A stretch of 32,059 nt of DNA, from IMG/VR virus record IMGVR_UViG_3300027709_000045, positions 1 through 32,059 of that record. The stretch is one strand, 5' to 3'. Made by a program: the position numbers and the translations under genes. The notes beneath the pieces are model-generated. The model was not told where the DNA came from and did no database searches. It saw only the letters and a program-made list of their open reading frames with translations. Position 1 is the stretch's first letter. The number at the start of each line of letters is the position of its first letter. This document shows positions 15,812-22,509 of this stretch, one piece after another. The stretch is from a virus.

Positions 15812-16533
15812 AGGTTCATGTTTCCTTCTAATTGTGGGCGTGGGGGTTCAGGATGTTCTATTTGGCTCTCGCGAAAGCTACCCAATTCCTCATCGCCATA
15901 TGTTGTTGTTTCTATTTCTTTTGGTATTGATGATGTTACAGCTATAAAGTTAATTGTAAAGACTATTCTATTTTCACTTACATTAGCATTAGGTTGTGTT
16001 TTATGTGTTATCCATCCAGGAAATAAAACTACATCATTTTGTTCTACAGTTACTTCTTGCCAGTAATCGTGTATTGTTTCACGATCGACTCCAAGAACTG
16101 CTCCAGATATTCTAGAATAAGATGTCCATCTATCTCTTAGCAATCTTTCAAATAAAATATTGCCTCCAAGCTCAGGTTGTTTAACATAAATTGATGCAAC
16201 AACTGAGGTGCCGCCGTGTTCGTGTGGTTTGGTCCAACTTCCGTGTGTATGTTTGTTAGCCCAACTCATTGAAACATAAACATGATCATATAAGATATCC
16301 CAATCTTCTAAACAAACTTTTACTTTAGGTTGCAACCAATCTAAGAAAGGTACTAACGAAGGCCAATTATGTGGATCGCCACCTCCACCTGCTGTAGTAA
16401 TACCGCCGTCTGCTTCTGAAACTCCTTGTTTAGAACCATACTTAAAAATATGATCTTCAAAGGATTTAATATCAAAACCTGGCTCGTAATTATATTTTGT
16501 AATTATGTCTGGAGTTGTTTTAATTGTTTTCAT
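15808..16533 (-). CDS. 2OG-Fe(II) oxygenase (TIGR02466-like), copy 2 (241 aa)
   Basis: Residues 10-30 (IITKYNYEPGFDIKSFEDHI) match its upstream paralogue. The metal site is THGSWTKPHEHGGTSVVASI with an HxH pair; DVVLFPGWITHKTQPNANVS holds the distal His, and RIVFTINFIAV the 2-oxoglutarate-binding Arg. This is the pattern of the phage-common family with PxWLxHxVxPN. A C-terminal extension of about 40 Glu/Pro-rich residues is absent from the paralogue. Substrate unknown. ATGA overlap couples it to the Nfu gene below. Confidence 0.82.
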   Translation of the reverse strand: MKTIKTTPDIITKYNYEPGFDIKSFEDHIFKYGSKQGVSEADGGITTAGGGGDPHNWPSLVPFLDWLQPKVKVCLEDWDILYDHVYVSMSWANKHTHGSWTKPHEHGGTSVVASIYVKQPELGGNILFERLLRDRWTSYSRISGAVLGVDRETIHDYWQEVTVEQNDVVLFPGWITHKTQPNANVSENRIVFTINFIAVTSSIPKEIETTTYGDEELGSFRESQIEHPEPPRPQLEGNMNL

Positions 16534-17105
16534 TGTGCAAAATAATTTAGTGTAAACACTAACCTTTCATCGTCTGATTTACTTGGTTGAGCTCTGTGCG
16601 ACATCCAACCAGGGAATATAAGCACATCATTAGTTTTTATAGGTACTTCGCTATAGTAGTCGTGCATATTTCCTGGAACATCTCTTCGCATATACGACAT
16701 CCATTCACGACGCATAAAGTTTTCAAATTCAACGTTGCCACCATTTTCAGGTTGTTTAATATATGTTGAAACTACTAAATGAGTTGAACCATGATCGTGT
16801 GTTCTAGTTGAGCCACCTTTTGGATGAGTGTTAACCCAACTTTTAGTAACAAAGTATTGAGACCAATTTACTTGCCATTCGTTTAATGCTATCTCTATTT
16901 TTGGCTGTAACCAAGTTAAGTAAGGAACCAAACTAGGCCAATCGTGGGGGTTTTCGCCTCTGCCAGCAGTAGTTAAGCCGCCATTGGCTTCGTAATTGCC
17001 TTGGATTCCTGTCCTATCCAAACATTCTTTGAAAGGTTTTAAATCAAATCCTGGCTCATAATTGTACTTCCACATTAGAGTGGGAAGGAATTTATACTCG
17101 CTCAT
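16530..17105 (-). CDS. 2OG-Fe(II) oxygenase (TIGR02466-like), copy 1, first gene of the haem operon (191 aa)
   Basis: Paralogue of the next gene: KYNYEPGFDLKPF near the start, EANGGLTTAGRGENPHDWPS, metal motif TRTHDHGSTHLVVSTYIKQP, distal His in DVLIFPGWMSHRAQPSKSDD, and Arg in RLVFTLNYF. It is the first gene after a near-consensus sigma70 promoter whose predicted start of transcription falls on, or within a nucleotide of, the ATG at 17103-17105. No Shine-Dalgarno sequence is seen, so the mRNA may be leaderless. Alignment with the paralogue supports this ATG rather than the Met at residue 11. Substrate unknown. Confidence 0.82.
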   Translation of the reverse strand: MSEYKFLPTLMWKYNYEPGFDLKPFKECLDRTGIQGNYEANGGLTTAGRGENPHDWPSLVPYLTWLQPKIEIALNEWQVNWSQYFVTKSWVNTHPKGGSTRTHDHGSTHLVVSTYIKQPENGGNVEFENFMRREWMSYMRRDVPGNMHDYYSEVPIKTNDVLIFPGWMSHRAQPSKSDDERLVFTLNYFAQ

Positions 17106-17112
17106 AGCATAT

Positions 17113-17141
17113 AGTATATAACAGTTTTTTGCTTATGTCAA
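17113..17141 (-). promoter_or_regulatory. Strong sigma70-type promoter of the haem operon
   Basis: On the minus strand TTGACA (17136-17141) and TATACT (17113-17118) are 17 nt apart. The predicted start is about 17106, next to the first ATG. It is host-type and presumably early, unlike the late boxes before virion genes. Confidence 0.88.
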
Positions 17142-17145
17142 GTAA

Positions 17146-17430
17146 TTACTGAGCGTTAGCAGTGGCACGTTTTGCCATTTGGTCTACTGTGTCAGCATTT
17201 GAATCGGCTTGTGGTATTTGTGCGTCTGATGGTGCTTCAACTTTGGTATTTAATGTAATACCTTTATCATCAAAGTTTTTAATGTATACTTGTAAATCTG
17301 GATTGGCATCATAGACAGCTTTGAATCCTTCATAGTCAAAATGTGTTTGACCTATGTTAGTCATAATTTTATTGATGGCGTCAAAAGAAAGATAGGCAGG
17401 CTGATTTTTATTGTCAGCACCGCCTATCAT
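17146..17430 (-). CDS. Phage protein of unknown function (94 aa)
   Basis: A 94-residue soluble protein starting MIGGADNKNQPAYLSFDAIN, with a folded-looking first half (YEGFKAVYDANPDLQVYIKN) and a disordered Ala/Asp/Gln-rich tail. No family is recognised. It ends just before the haem-operon promoter and follows the 305-residue gene by 41 nt, so it is probably co-transcribed with the virion-type genes upstream rather than with the haem genes. Confidence 0.6.
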   Translation of the reverse strand: MIGGADNKNQPAYLSFDAINKIMTNIGQTHFDYEGFKAVYDANPDLQVYIKNFDDKGITLNTKVEAPSDAQIPQADSNADTVDQMAKRATANAQ

Positions 17431-17471
17431 ATTTCGGAAAACCGAGATTAATTGATTTTTAAAATTACCTT

Positions 17472-18389
17472 CTAAGACTTTTTTTTTGAAGTAGCCTCGC
17501 TACTTAAAATATTTCCGAGCCTGCGTGATCGTTCAACACTTTCACGTTTTTCTCTGTCTGCAACCTCTTCGCCGCCTGTTGCTGGTTCACTTGCACCGAA
17601 TTCATCATCTACTGGAGCTTCAGCACCTATGTCTCCTTCAGCGCCTGGTTCTGCGTCAACTGGTTCCATCCCTGTATCATCTACTGGCATTTCACCTTCT
17701 TCGCCACCTGGCATTACTTCCGGTCCACCTTCGCCTGTTATGATGGCTACGCCACCTGTTAGTGCTTCTCGTGTTGTTTCAAAAACTGCATATAAATTTT
17801 CTAGTGCTGGTTTTACAGTATTAATGAATTGTTCGCTCATTTCACTGCCTAACTCGTCACGTATAGAATCGCCTAGTTCTAGCATAGATTCTGTTTGCAT
17901 TTCTGCTGTATCTTCCATCCAACCTGTAACTCTATCAACCATGTCCTTTGCGGCCATAGTTAATTGGGCTGACTCTTCTGCGCCTTCTTTAACTGGTTCT
18001 TTTTTCTGTGCTTGAAATTCTTTTGACATTTTAGTATATTCGTTACCTTTAAGTTCTCTTATGCCTTTGCCCTTTTTGTCTTTAAGCCATTTCGTAAAAC
18101 CTGTTTCTGGGTCTTTGTCAGCTTCAGTAACCCATTCGTCACGTTCGTCAATTTCTTTGTTGATAGTGTCTAAGAACAATTTGCCCTTTTGATAGGCATC
18201 ACTGTTATGTACAGTTTCGAAACTTTCATTAGTTTCAACATCTGCTAGTTGAGTTCTTAGTCTATTTCGTGCGTCTTCCAACTGGGAAAGTGTGAAGGCT
18301 TCCAATCGGAGCCTTTGCCCGAAGTTTTTACCTAGACTTTCGTTCAACGCATTTGCTGTTAATGGTTTCGATAGTTCATTTATTTTCAT
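17472..18389 (-). CDS. Probable virion/internal protein with acidic tail (305 aa)
   Basis: The N-terminus MKINELSKPLTANALNE is followed by S, giving L-N-E/S at residues 15-18, a good T4 gp21 prohead-protease site. The middle is helical and charged. Residues 215-280 are a low-complexity Gly/Glu/Asp/Pro segment (for example GGEEGEMPVDDTGMEPVD), and the C-terminus is basic (RSRRLGNILSSE, then KKKS). Acidic repeats occur in T4-type scaffold and internal core proteins, so a head-internal role is plausible. No sequence family is recognised. A GATAAATA box lies upstream. Confidence 0.62.
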   Translation of the reverse strand: MKINELSKPLTANALNESLGKNFGQRLRLEAFTLSQLEDARNRLRTQLADVETNESFETVHNSDAYQKGKLFLDTINKEIDERDEWVTEADKDPETGFTKWLKDKKGKGIRELKGNEYTKMSKEFQAQKKEPVKEGAEESAQLTMAAKDMVDRVTGWMEDTAEMQTESMLELGDSIRDELGSEMSEQFINTVKPALENLYAVFETTREALTGGVAIITGEGGPEVMPGGEEGEMPVDDTGMEPVDAEPGAEGDIGAEAPVDDEFGASEPATGGEEVADREKRESVERSRRLGNILSSEATSKKKS

Positions 18390-18420
18390 ATCAGTATGTT
18401 CCCATCCTAAGTGTTATAGT

Positions 18421-18428
18421 TATTTATC
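18421..18428 (-). promoter_or_regulatory. Late promoter box GATAAATA
   Basis: On the minus strand GATAAATA lies 31 nt before the ATG of the 305-residue gene, overlapping the intergenic gap. Confidence 0.55.
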
Positions 18429-18429
18429 A

Positions 18430-18855
18430 TCAATCGTCAAAGATGTACTCGTCTAGTTGGCTAATATAATGCCAGGTATGGTCCTTCGCTATATCAAAAC
18501 GTACCATTGCAGAGTCTGTTCTAGCGTCATCTTTGCTTTTTTCGATAGTATTTTTAGCAAATAAGCTGTCCATATAGTGTTTTCCTAACTTCATATCCAA
18601 TTCTAATATCTCATCTAAGCGATTTGGTTTGTTTTTAGCTATTGCATGAGCATAAGCAATTGCTCCACGTTTACTAAATGTTTCAGCTATACGTTTGCTG
18701 TTCTTTACATCAAACACCAAATAGCCCTGTTTAGATTGTCTAATAACTGTATTCTTAAGACGTATGCTTTTACCTTTAGCATATGGAAAATAGATATCCT
18801 GAAGCCCAGCTTCCATAATATCATCTAATTCTTTAACAAGTTTAGTCTGGTTCAT
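18430..18855 (-). CDS. Probable internal/virion protein, unknown (141 aa)
   Basis: Starting at the ATG at 18853-18855 (an upstream in-frame TTG is less likely), the protein begins MNQTKLVKELDDIME and continues AG, which gives I-M-E/A, a strong match to the T4 prohead-protease consensus. The rest is an alpha/beta sequence (GYLVFDVKNSKRIAETFSKR; AIAYAHAIAKNKPNRLDEIL) resembling conserved unknowns of T4-like marine phages. The start overlaps the end of the upstream 70-residue gene by 14 nt. Confidence 0.62.
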   Translation of the reverse strand: MNQTKLVKELDDIMEAGLQDIYFPYAKGKSIRLKNTVIRQSKQGYLVFDVKNSKRIAETFSKRGAIAYAHAIAKNKPNRLDEILELDMKLGKHYMDSLFAKNTIEKSKDDARTDSAMVRFDIAKDHTWHYISQLDEYIFDD

Positions 18856-19054
18856 TAGCAACTACCAATACCATGTTGTTATTGACTACTTTACTTACCA
18901 GAGCTTTTCGAATGAGCCCTTCAATAACGAATTGGTCTCTCTCAGTGAAACTTATTAATGGTAATGGAGAATGACGTTCTACTTTTTGTAGAACATTTGC
19001 TTCTTCATTACTCATTGCAATTGTGAATTCGCTTATTAATTCGTTAATTTTCAT
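18842..19054 (-). CDS. Small virion-cluster protein with shared N-terminal motif (70 aa)
   Basis: Begins MKINELISEF, identical in its first six residues to the 305-residue protein two genes downstream although the rest is unrelated. LISFTERDQFVIEGLIRKAL and VVNNNMVLVVAN suggest a small alpha/beta domain. I-S-E/F at residues 7-10 could be a prohead-protease site. Its stop overlaps the next gene, and its start overlaps the stop of the 155-residue gene, so all are translated together. Confidence 0.6.
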   Translation of the reverse strand: MKINELISEFTIAMSNEEANVLQKVERHSPLPLISFTERDQFVIEGLIRKALVSKVVNNNMVLVVANEPD

Positions 19055-19521
19055 TATACAACCTGTCCACCTTTATCCACATTACCTTTACCAGCAATTG
19101 CATCTGCTTTTGCTTTAATAATTGGATCTAGTTCTTTTTTACTGTATATAAATGCTTGGGGTTCACCTGGTTTAGCTTTTGGATTTGCTAACGTAACCAT
19201 GTCACCCTTAACGTCTTGAATACTAAATTCTTGTTCTTTTCCACCCTGAGAGGGCATTGATAGTTCGGAGCCTTTTTTTAGAACTGCTCCTGCAACTTTG
19301 TCTTGTGCTTTACCTATAGTTTTTGCGGCGCCTTTGGCCACTTTGCCTGCCACGCTGGCGGCTTTCGAGCCCATCTTGACAGCTTGTCCTGCCATCTTTC
19401 CGACGCCCTTTGCGACTGCTCCACCCATCTGAGCTCCCACACGACCAATGGCCGCTATTGCAGGAATTATTTCAGTAATTTCTTCTTCTTTTACTGGATG
19501 TTTGAATTCATTAAATCGCAT
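19054..19521 (-). CDS. Probable internal protein, Ala/Gly/Lys-rich (155 aa)
   Basis: The N-terminus MRFNEFKHPVKEEEITE holds the shared M[KR][IF]xE[LF] motif and an I-T-E site. Residues 20-85 are an Ala/Gly/Lys-rich stretch (AKGVGKMAGQAVKMGSKAAS; VAGKVAKGAAKTIGKAQ), basic and amphipathic, resembling nucleic-acid- or membrane-binding segments. Residues 95-145 look like a small SH3-like beta domain (SIQDVKGDMVTLANP; PQAFIYSKKELDPI). No family is recognised. Confidence 0.62.
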   Translation of the reverse strand: MRFNEFKHPVKEEEITEIIPAIAAIGRVGAQMGGAVAKGVGKMAGQAVKMGSKAASVAGKVAKGAAKTIGKAQDKVAGAVLKKGSELSMPSQGGKEQEFSIQDVKGDMVTLANPKAKPGEPQAFIYSKKELDPIIKAKADAIAGKGNVDKGGQVV

Positions 19522-19525
19522 AACT

Positions 19526-19954
19526 CTATTTAATCCTTTTTGACTTTAATCTTTTAGGCTTGAATGCTTTAGTTAAAGTCTTTGAAACGTTTCTTTTAGG
19601 AATTTTTCTACTACCTTTTGAAGTAGTACTCTTTCTTCTTTGTGATGCTTTGTCATATCTCTTTTGACTTCTGCCTATGTTAGCTTTTGCTATTCTCTGT
19701 GAAGCCGCACCTGCTCTTTTTGTTCTGCTACTTTTAACTTGTGATACTGCTGAACGTTGCCGTCTAGCTTTTTTCATTGATATCATACTTCCAATTCTTT
19801 TAGGAGCATTACAAGTTTCAGGTTTAGAAACAATCCTACTTTTTCTAGAGCCCGTAGTACATCTGTACTTTTTAACAATTTTACCTTTTTTTCTACCCCA
19901 GATTTGTACAACACCTTCTGTTAAAACTTCTGGAACTATGTCAGCTATACGCAT
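19526..19954 (-). CDS. Very basic DNA-condensing-type protein, paralogue A (142 aa)
   Basis: The N-terminus MRIADIVPEVLTE followed by G has a perfect L-T-E/G prohead-protease site. A short ordered block follows (VQIWGRKKGKIVKKYRCTTG, then RKSRIVSKPETC), shared with the next gene, and then about 90 residues made almost only of Lys, Arg, Ser, Ala and Gln. The composition is that of a protamine or histone tail, so the protein probably binds phage DNA. Similar proteins occur, from memory, in T4-like cyanophages. The two Cys in the shared block are conserved. Confidence 0.72.
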   Translation of the reverse strand: MRIADIVPEVLTEGVVQIWGRKKGKIVKKYRCTTGSRKSRIVSKPETCNAPKRIGSMISMKKARRQRSAVSQVKSSRTKRAGAASQRIAKANIGRSQKRYDKASQRRKSTTSKGSRKIPKRNVSKTLTKAFKPKRLKSKRIK

Positions 19955-20304
19955 TATTTTCTCGTCTTCTTAGGCTTCTTAGGTGTAAACGGCTTCATAC
20001 CTGCACTTGTTTTTGTATTAGTTGATCTAGAAGCTTTGTTTAATGCTTGTACTCGTTTGGATGCTGGGTTTGTACGCATAGTCTTACGTCTTTTACGCAT
20101 CATTTTAGCGCCTACCCTAGCTCTAGTACGTTTCATTGTAATCCTAGCCTTCATATTAGGGGCGGCAAAACATTGTGCTATTTTAGCCACAATTCTACCA
20201 CGTCGGCGACCTACAGTACAGCGGAACTTTCGAACCACTTGCTTACCGCGTCGGCCCCAAATTTGTTTCTCTTCTAGAGGTTTATAGATCTCACGTAGTA
20301 GCAT
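19954..20304 (-). CDS. Very basic DNA-condensing-type protein, paralogue B (116 aa)
   Basis: Paralogue of the next gene. After MLLREIYKPLEEK comes QIWGRRGKQVVRKFRCTVGR, then RRGRIVAKIAQC and an Arg/Lys/Thr/Met-rich tail ending TPKKPKKTRK. The common core QIWGRxGKxVxKxRCTxGxR and the two spaced Cys identify a duplicated family. L-E-E/K is a weaker cleavage site than in paralogue A. A perfect TATAAATA late box lies 6 nt before the ATG. Confidence 0.72.
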   Translation of the reverse strand: MLLREIYKPLEEKQIWGRRGKQVVRKFRCTVGRRRGRIVAKIAQCFAAPNMKARITMKRTRARVGAKMMRKRRKTMRTNPASKRVQALNKASRSTNTKTSAGMKPFTPKKPKKTRK

Positions 20305-20309
20305 ACGTG

Positions 20310-20317
20310 TATTTATA
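20310..20317 (-). promoter_or_regulatory. Late promoter box TATAAATA
   Basis: Exact T4 late-promoter consensus on the minus strand, 6 nt before the ATG of the basic protein at 19954-20304. Confidence 0.68.
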
Positions 20318-20332
20318 AGTTTTGTAAGGGGA

Positions 20333-20581
20333 TTAGTTAAAATTCATTAGTAACACAACAAGGGTAGAAAGTAAACCTGCAATTATAGTACCTGTGGCAC
20401 CTATAATTACTTTCATCATTGATTTGTTACCGTGGATGATGTCGGAGTGTATATGCTCGACTTTGACTTCTATAGCTGATAAGCGACGTTCCAGAACCTC
20501 ATACCGTTGATGGCATAAAGCCACATGGGCCTCAAGGTTATCTTTTTCTACATCACTTTTTACAATGGCACTCTTTGCCAT
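20333..20581 (-). CDS. Coiled coil plus C-terminal membrane anchor protein (82 aa)
   Basis: Residues 12-50 form a heptad-rich coiled coil (YEVLERRLSAIEVKVEHIHS) and residues 57-80 a single membrane span (VIIGATGTIIAGLLSTLVVL), with only a few residues after it. This is the plan of XhlA/haemolysin-like and holin-associated phage proteins, but it is also seen in tail tape-related proteins. The topology would place the coil in the cytoplasm. No specific family can be claimed. Confidence 0.65.
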   Translation of the reverse strand: MAKSAIVKSDVEKDNLEAHVALCHQRYEVLERRLSAIEVKVEHIHSDIIHGNKSMMKVIIGATGTIIAGLLSTLVVLLMNFN

Positions 20582-20698
20582 AATTATCTCTCCATTCCTT
20601 TATATCGTGGAAGGGGCCTAACTGGGTTAATCGCCTTAATGCTCTTTTTAAGTGCCTGGTGTACAGTAAGAATCTAACAACTTATCTGTCCACGTTAA

Positions 20699-20706
20699 TA
20701 TTTATC
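20699..20706 (-). promoter_or_regulatory. Late promoter box GATAAATA
   Basis: On the minus strand, overlapping the stop of the 139-residue gene and 118 nt before the coiled-coil protein gene. The roughly 120-nt gap it heads shows no other gene. Confidence 0.45.
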
Positions 20707-21124
20707 ATTGTGCCAGTTCTTCTTTATCTGCTAACTTAAACACAATATTTTGCGCCGTAGAGTCTCTAGTTCTAAAGGCGTCATTATTATTTAGTATAGT
20801 TTCTGTAAGGCTGGTTACAACTGGAACCAGATCAAAATCAGTTGCCAACAACTCTTCTGAAAGTGCTAATTCCCTTTCAGTTTCAAAGGTAAATGTCCAT
20901 ACATTATGTTTACCTTCATAGTCTTTACCAAAACCAAGTCCTTCAACGTCGGCTTTACTAACTGTAGGAGCATTTTCAAATAAGGGATTAACTCGCATAC
21001 TTAATACCTGTAAGAATGTATTCCAATTAGCCTGCTGATTAATTAATAATCTATCTTTGCTTTTAAATTTAGATTGGCCAGTTTGGGTAATATCAATTAA
21101 TGTTTTTATTTCAAAAGAGTCCAT
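20705..21124 (-). CDS. Conserved phage protein of unknown function (139 aa)
   Basis: A 139-residue soluble protein: FEIKTLIDITQTGQSKFKSK, NQQANWNTFLQVLSMRVNPL and YEGKHNVWTFTFETERELAL suggest a mixed alpha/beta fold. It resembles, from memory, uncharacterised proteins next to virion genes in T4-like marine phages. It lies directly downstream of a strong terminator hairpin that separates it from the abundant-type 112-residue gene. Confidence 0.65.
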   Translation of the reverse strand: MDSFEIKTLIDITQTGQSKFKSKDRLLINQQANWNTFLQVLSMRVNPLFENAPTVSKADVEGLGFGKDYEGKHNVWTFTFETERELALSEELLATDFDLVPVVTSLTETILNNNDAFRTRDSTAQNIVFKLADKEELAQ

Positions 21125-21146
21125 AGCTAATATACTTATCGGCCAT

Positions 21147-21180
21147 AAAAAAAGGGTCCAGTAAAAACTGAACCCTTTTT
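21147..21180. terminator. Bidirectional rho-independent terminator
   Basis: AAAAAAAGGGTCCAG and CTGAACCCTTTTT flank a TAAAAA loop. The stem has A- and T-runs on both sides and so works in either direction. On the minus strand it ends the transcript of the 112-residue gene. Confidence 0.85.
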
Positions 21181-21214
21181 CGTATTGTGTTAATAGTAAA
21201 GTGTAATTAAATAA

Positions 21215-21553
21215 TTACGCAGATACTATAAATTGTCCACCTTTGGTTGCCGCAGATGCAGAAGCGTTATAGTTTCCTGATCCTACTGCTGTACCTAGGT
21301 TTTGAATTACGGCGTCTAATGAATCAGCGTCCCATTGTGAATCGTCAACTACAACGTTAACTAATCCTGATGTTCCTTCTGAATCAAAAGCTAGTGGGTT
21401 AATCGCTTGAGCTACTGCTTCAAGTGCCTTACCAATTCCGCCTTCAGATGCTAAATTAGAACCTACATTAATTGTGTAAAATCCTAAGTTTGCTGTTGAA
21501 TATAAGGTCTCGTGTGCGTGACCTATTCCGTTTGTTCTTGCTACTCCAGCCAT
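21215..21553 (-). CDS. Small probable virion decoration protein (112 aa)
   Basis: A 112-residue Gly/Ala/Ser-rich protein (ARTNGIGHAHETLYSTANLG; VNVVVDDSQWDADSLDAVIQ; ending TKGGQFIVSA), with no Lys-rich patches and only short side chains, a composition typical of abundant capsid or tail surface proteins. It has its own exact TATAAATA promoter and its own terminator, as expected for a highly expressed monocistronic structural gene. No family is recognised. Confidence 0.68.
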   Translation of the reverse strand: MAGVARTNGIGHAHETLYSTANLGFYTINVGSNLASEGGIGKALEAVAQAINPLAFDSEGTSGLVNVVVDDSQWDADSLDAVIQNLGTAVGSGNYNASASAATKGGQFIVSA

Positions 21554-21614
21554 TTTATTTCTCCTATGTTCTCTAATGACTTAAGATACGTTTCTCTTGT
21601 ATCCTAGTTGTATA

Positions 21615-21622
21615 TATTTATA
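21615..21622 (-). promoter_or_regulatory. Late promoter box TATAAATA
   Basis: Exact T4 late consensus on the minus strand, 62 nt before the ATG of the 112-residue gene. Confidence 0.7.
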
Positions 21623-21630
21623 TAATTTGG

Positions 21631-22503
21631 TTATTTTTTACTCATTAAGGCACGTTTTTGAAGATTTTTCAACATCATGATGTACCCTGGGCCAGCTGTT
21701 ACTATATCATCTAGCATTTTAACAGCAGGAAAGTAAGCCTGAATGAATGGGGAAGGAACACTTCTTCCTAGTTTTGCCGCGTCTAAAAACTTTTTAGTAC
21801 CTACTAAATTACGTGGGCCTACAACATATCTATAATACATTAAGTCTTTACCTGTTGTAGGTGTTGTATCAGGAACACTAACTGTAGGTTCATGATCTTT
21901 AACTAATGATGTTTCTAAATCTCTTTGTGATGCTACTTGTTCTAAGTGTGGAATTAAATCACTGTTTCTTAATTTAGCTCTAGAGGCATATAATAATTGT
22001 GTTGTTATTTTCTTTCTATCACGTGTACCGGCACTACCATAGTTAACAAGGTGGCGTCTAATTGATTTGTATTCGGAAGGTATGCGTAATGCATTTTCTA
22101 TTCTAATAAACAGTTCTGAATTAGATCCTGTAAATCCAGTTGCCACTTTATGAAGCCAACCATTTAAGGCCATAAGTGGTAATGATGTTGTTTGTCTAAG
22201 TTTTAATGCTGATGCTGGATCTTTTAATTTATTAACTGCTTCGTCAGGACCAGCAACAAAGTATAATAAATTGTATAAGTCTGTACCATGTATACGGAAA
22301 TGCTTATAGTTTTGATTATCTACAGTCTTTTTAGCATAGCCATTAGCTGTACCTCTAAAAGCCGGATACTGTCTTAACAGTTCAAGTATTAAAAGAGACA
22401 GATAGAGACGTTCACGGCAATCAGTATAAGTTAACTTACGATTGTCCGTTGAATTACGAGTCATCCTCGCTTCATGAATTTCTTCTAAAAAGTCTAGTTT
22501 CAT
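21631..22503 (-). CDS. Probable internal/virion protein, unknown (290 aa)
   Basis: Begins MKLDFLEEIHE followed by A, giving an I-H-E/A prohead-protease-type site within the first 12 residues. The remainder is mostly helical (YLSLLILELLRQYPAFRGTA; LFIRIENALRIPSEYKSIRR) with a conserved-looking C-terminus (YFPAVKMLDDIVTAGPGYIM). No known family. Two related features, the N-terminal motif and adjacency to the ligase-like gene 7 nt upstream, suggest that it belongs to the set of packaged proteins. Confidence 0.62.
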   Translation of the reverse strand: MKLDFLEEIHEARMTRNSTDNRKLTYTDCRERLYLSLLILELLRQYPAFRGTANGYAKKTVDNQNYKHFRIHGTDLYNLLYFVAGPDEAVNKLKDPASALKLRQTTSLPLMALNGWLHKVATGFTGSNSELFIRIENALRIPSEYKSIRRHLVNYGSAGTRDRKKITTQLLYASRAKLRNSDLIPHLEQVASQRDLETSLVKDHEPTVSVPDTTPTTGKDLMYYRYVVGPRNLVGTKKFLDAAKLGRSVPSPFIQAYFPAVKMLDDIVTAGPGYIMMLKNLQKRALMSKK

Positions 22504-22509
22504 AATACT

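Noticed and set aside
11667-17105. Haem oxygenase or bilin reductase among the operon's unknown genes
   Set aside because: The four non-haem-pathway genes show HxH...H...R beta-helix oxygenase motifs, not the helical haem-oxygenase or ferredoxin-dependent bilin reductase patterns.
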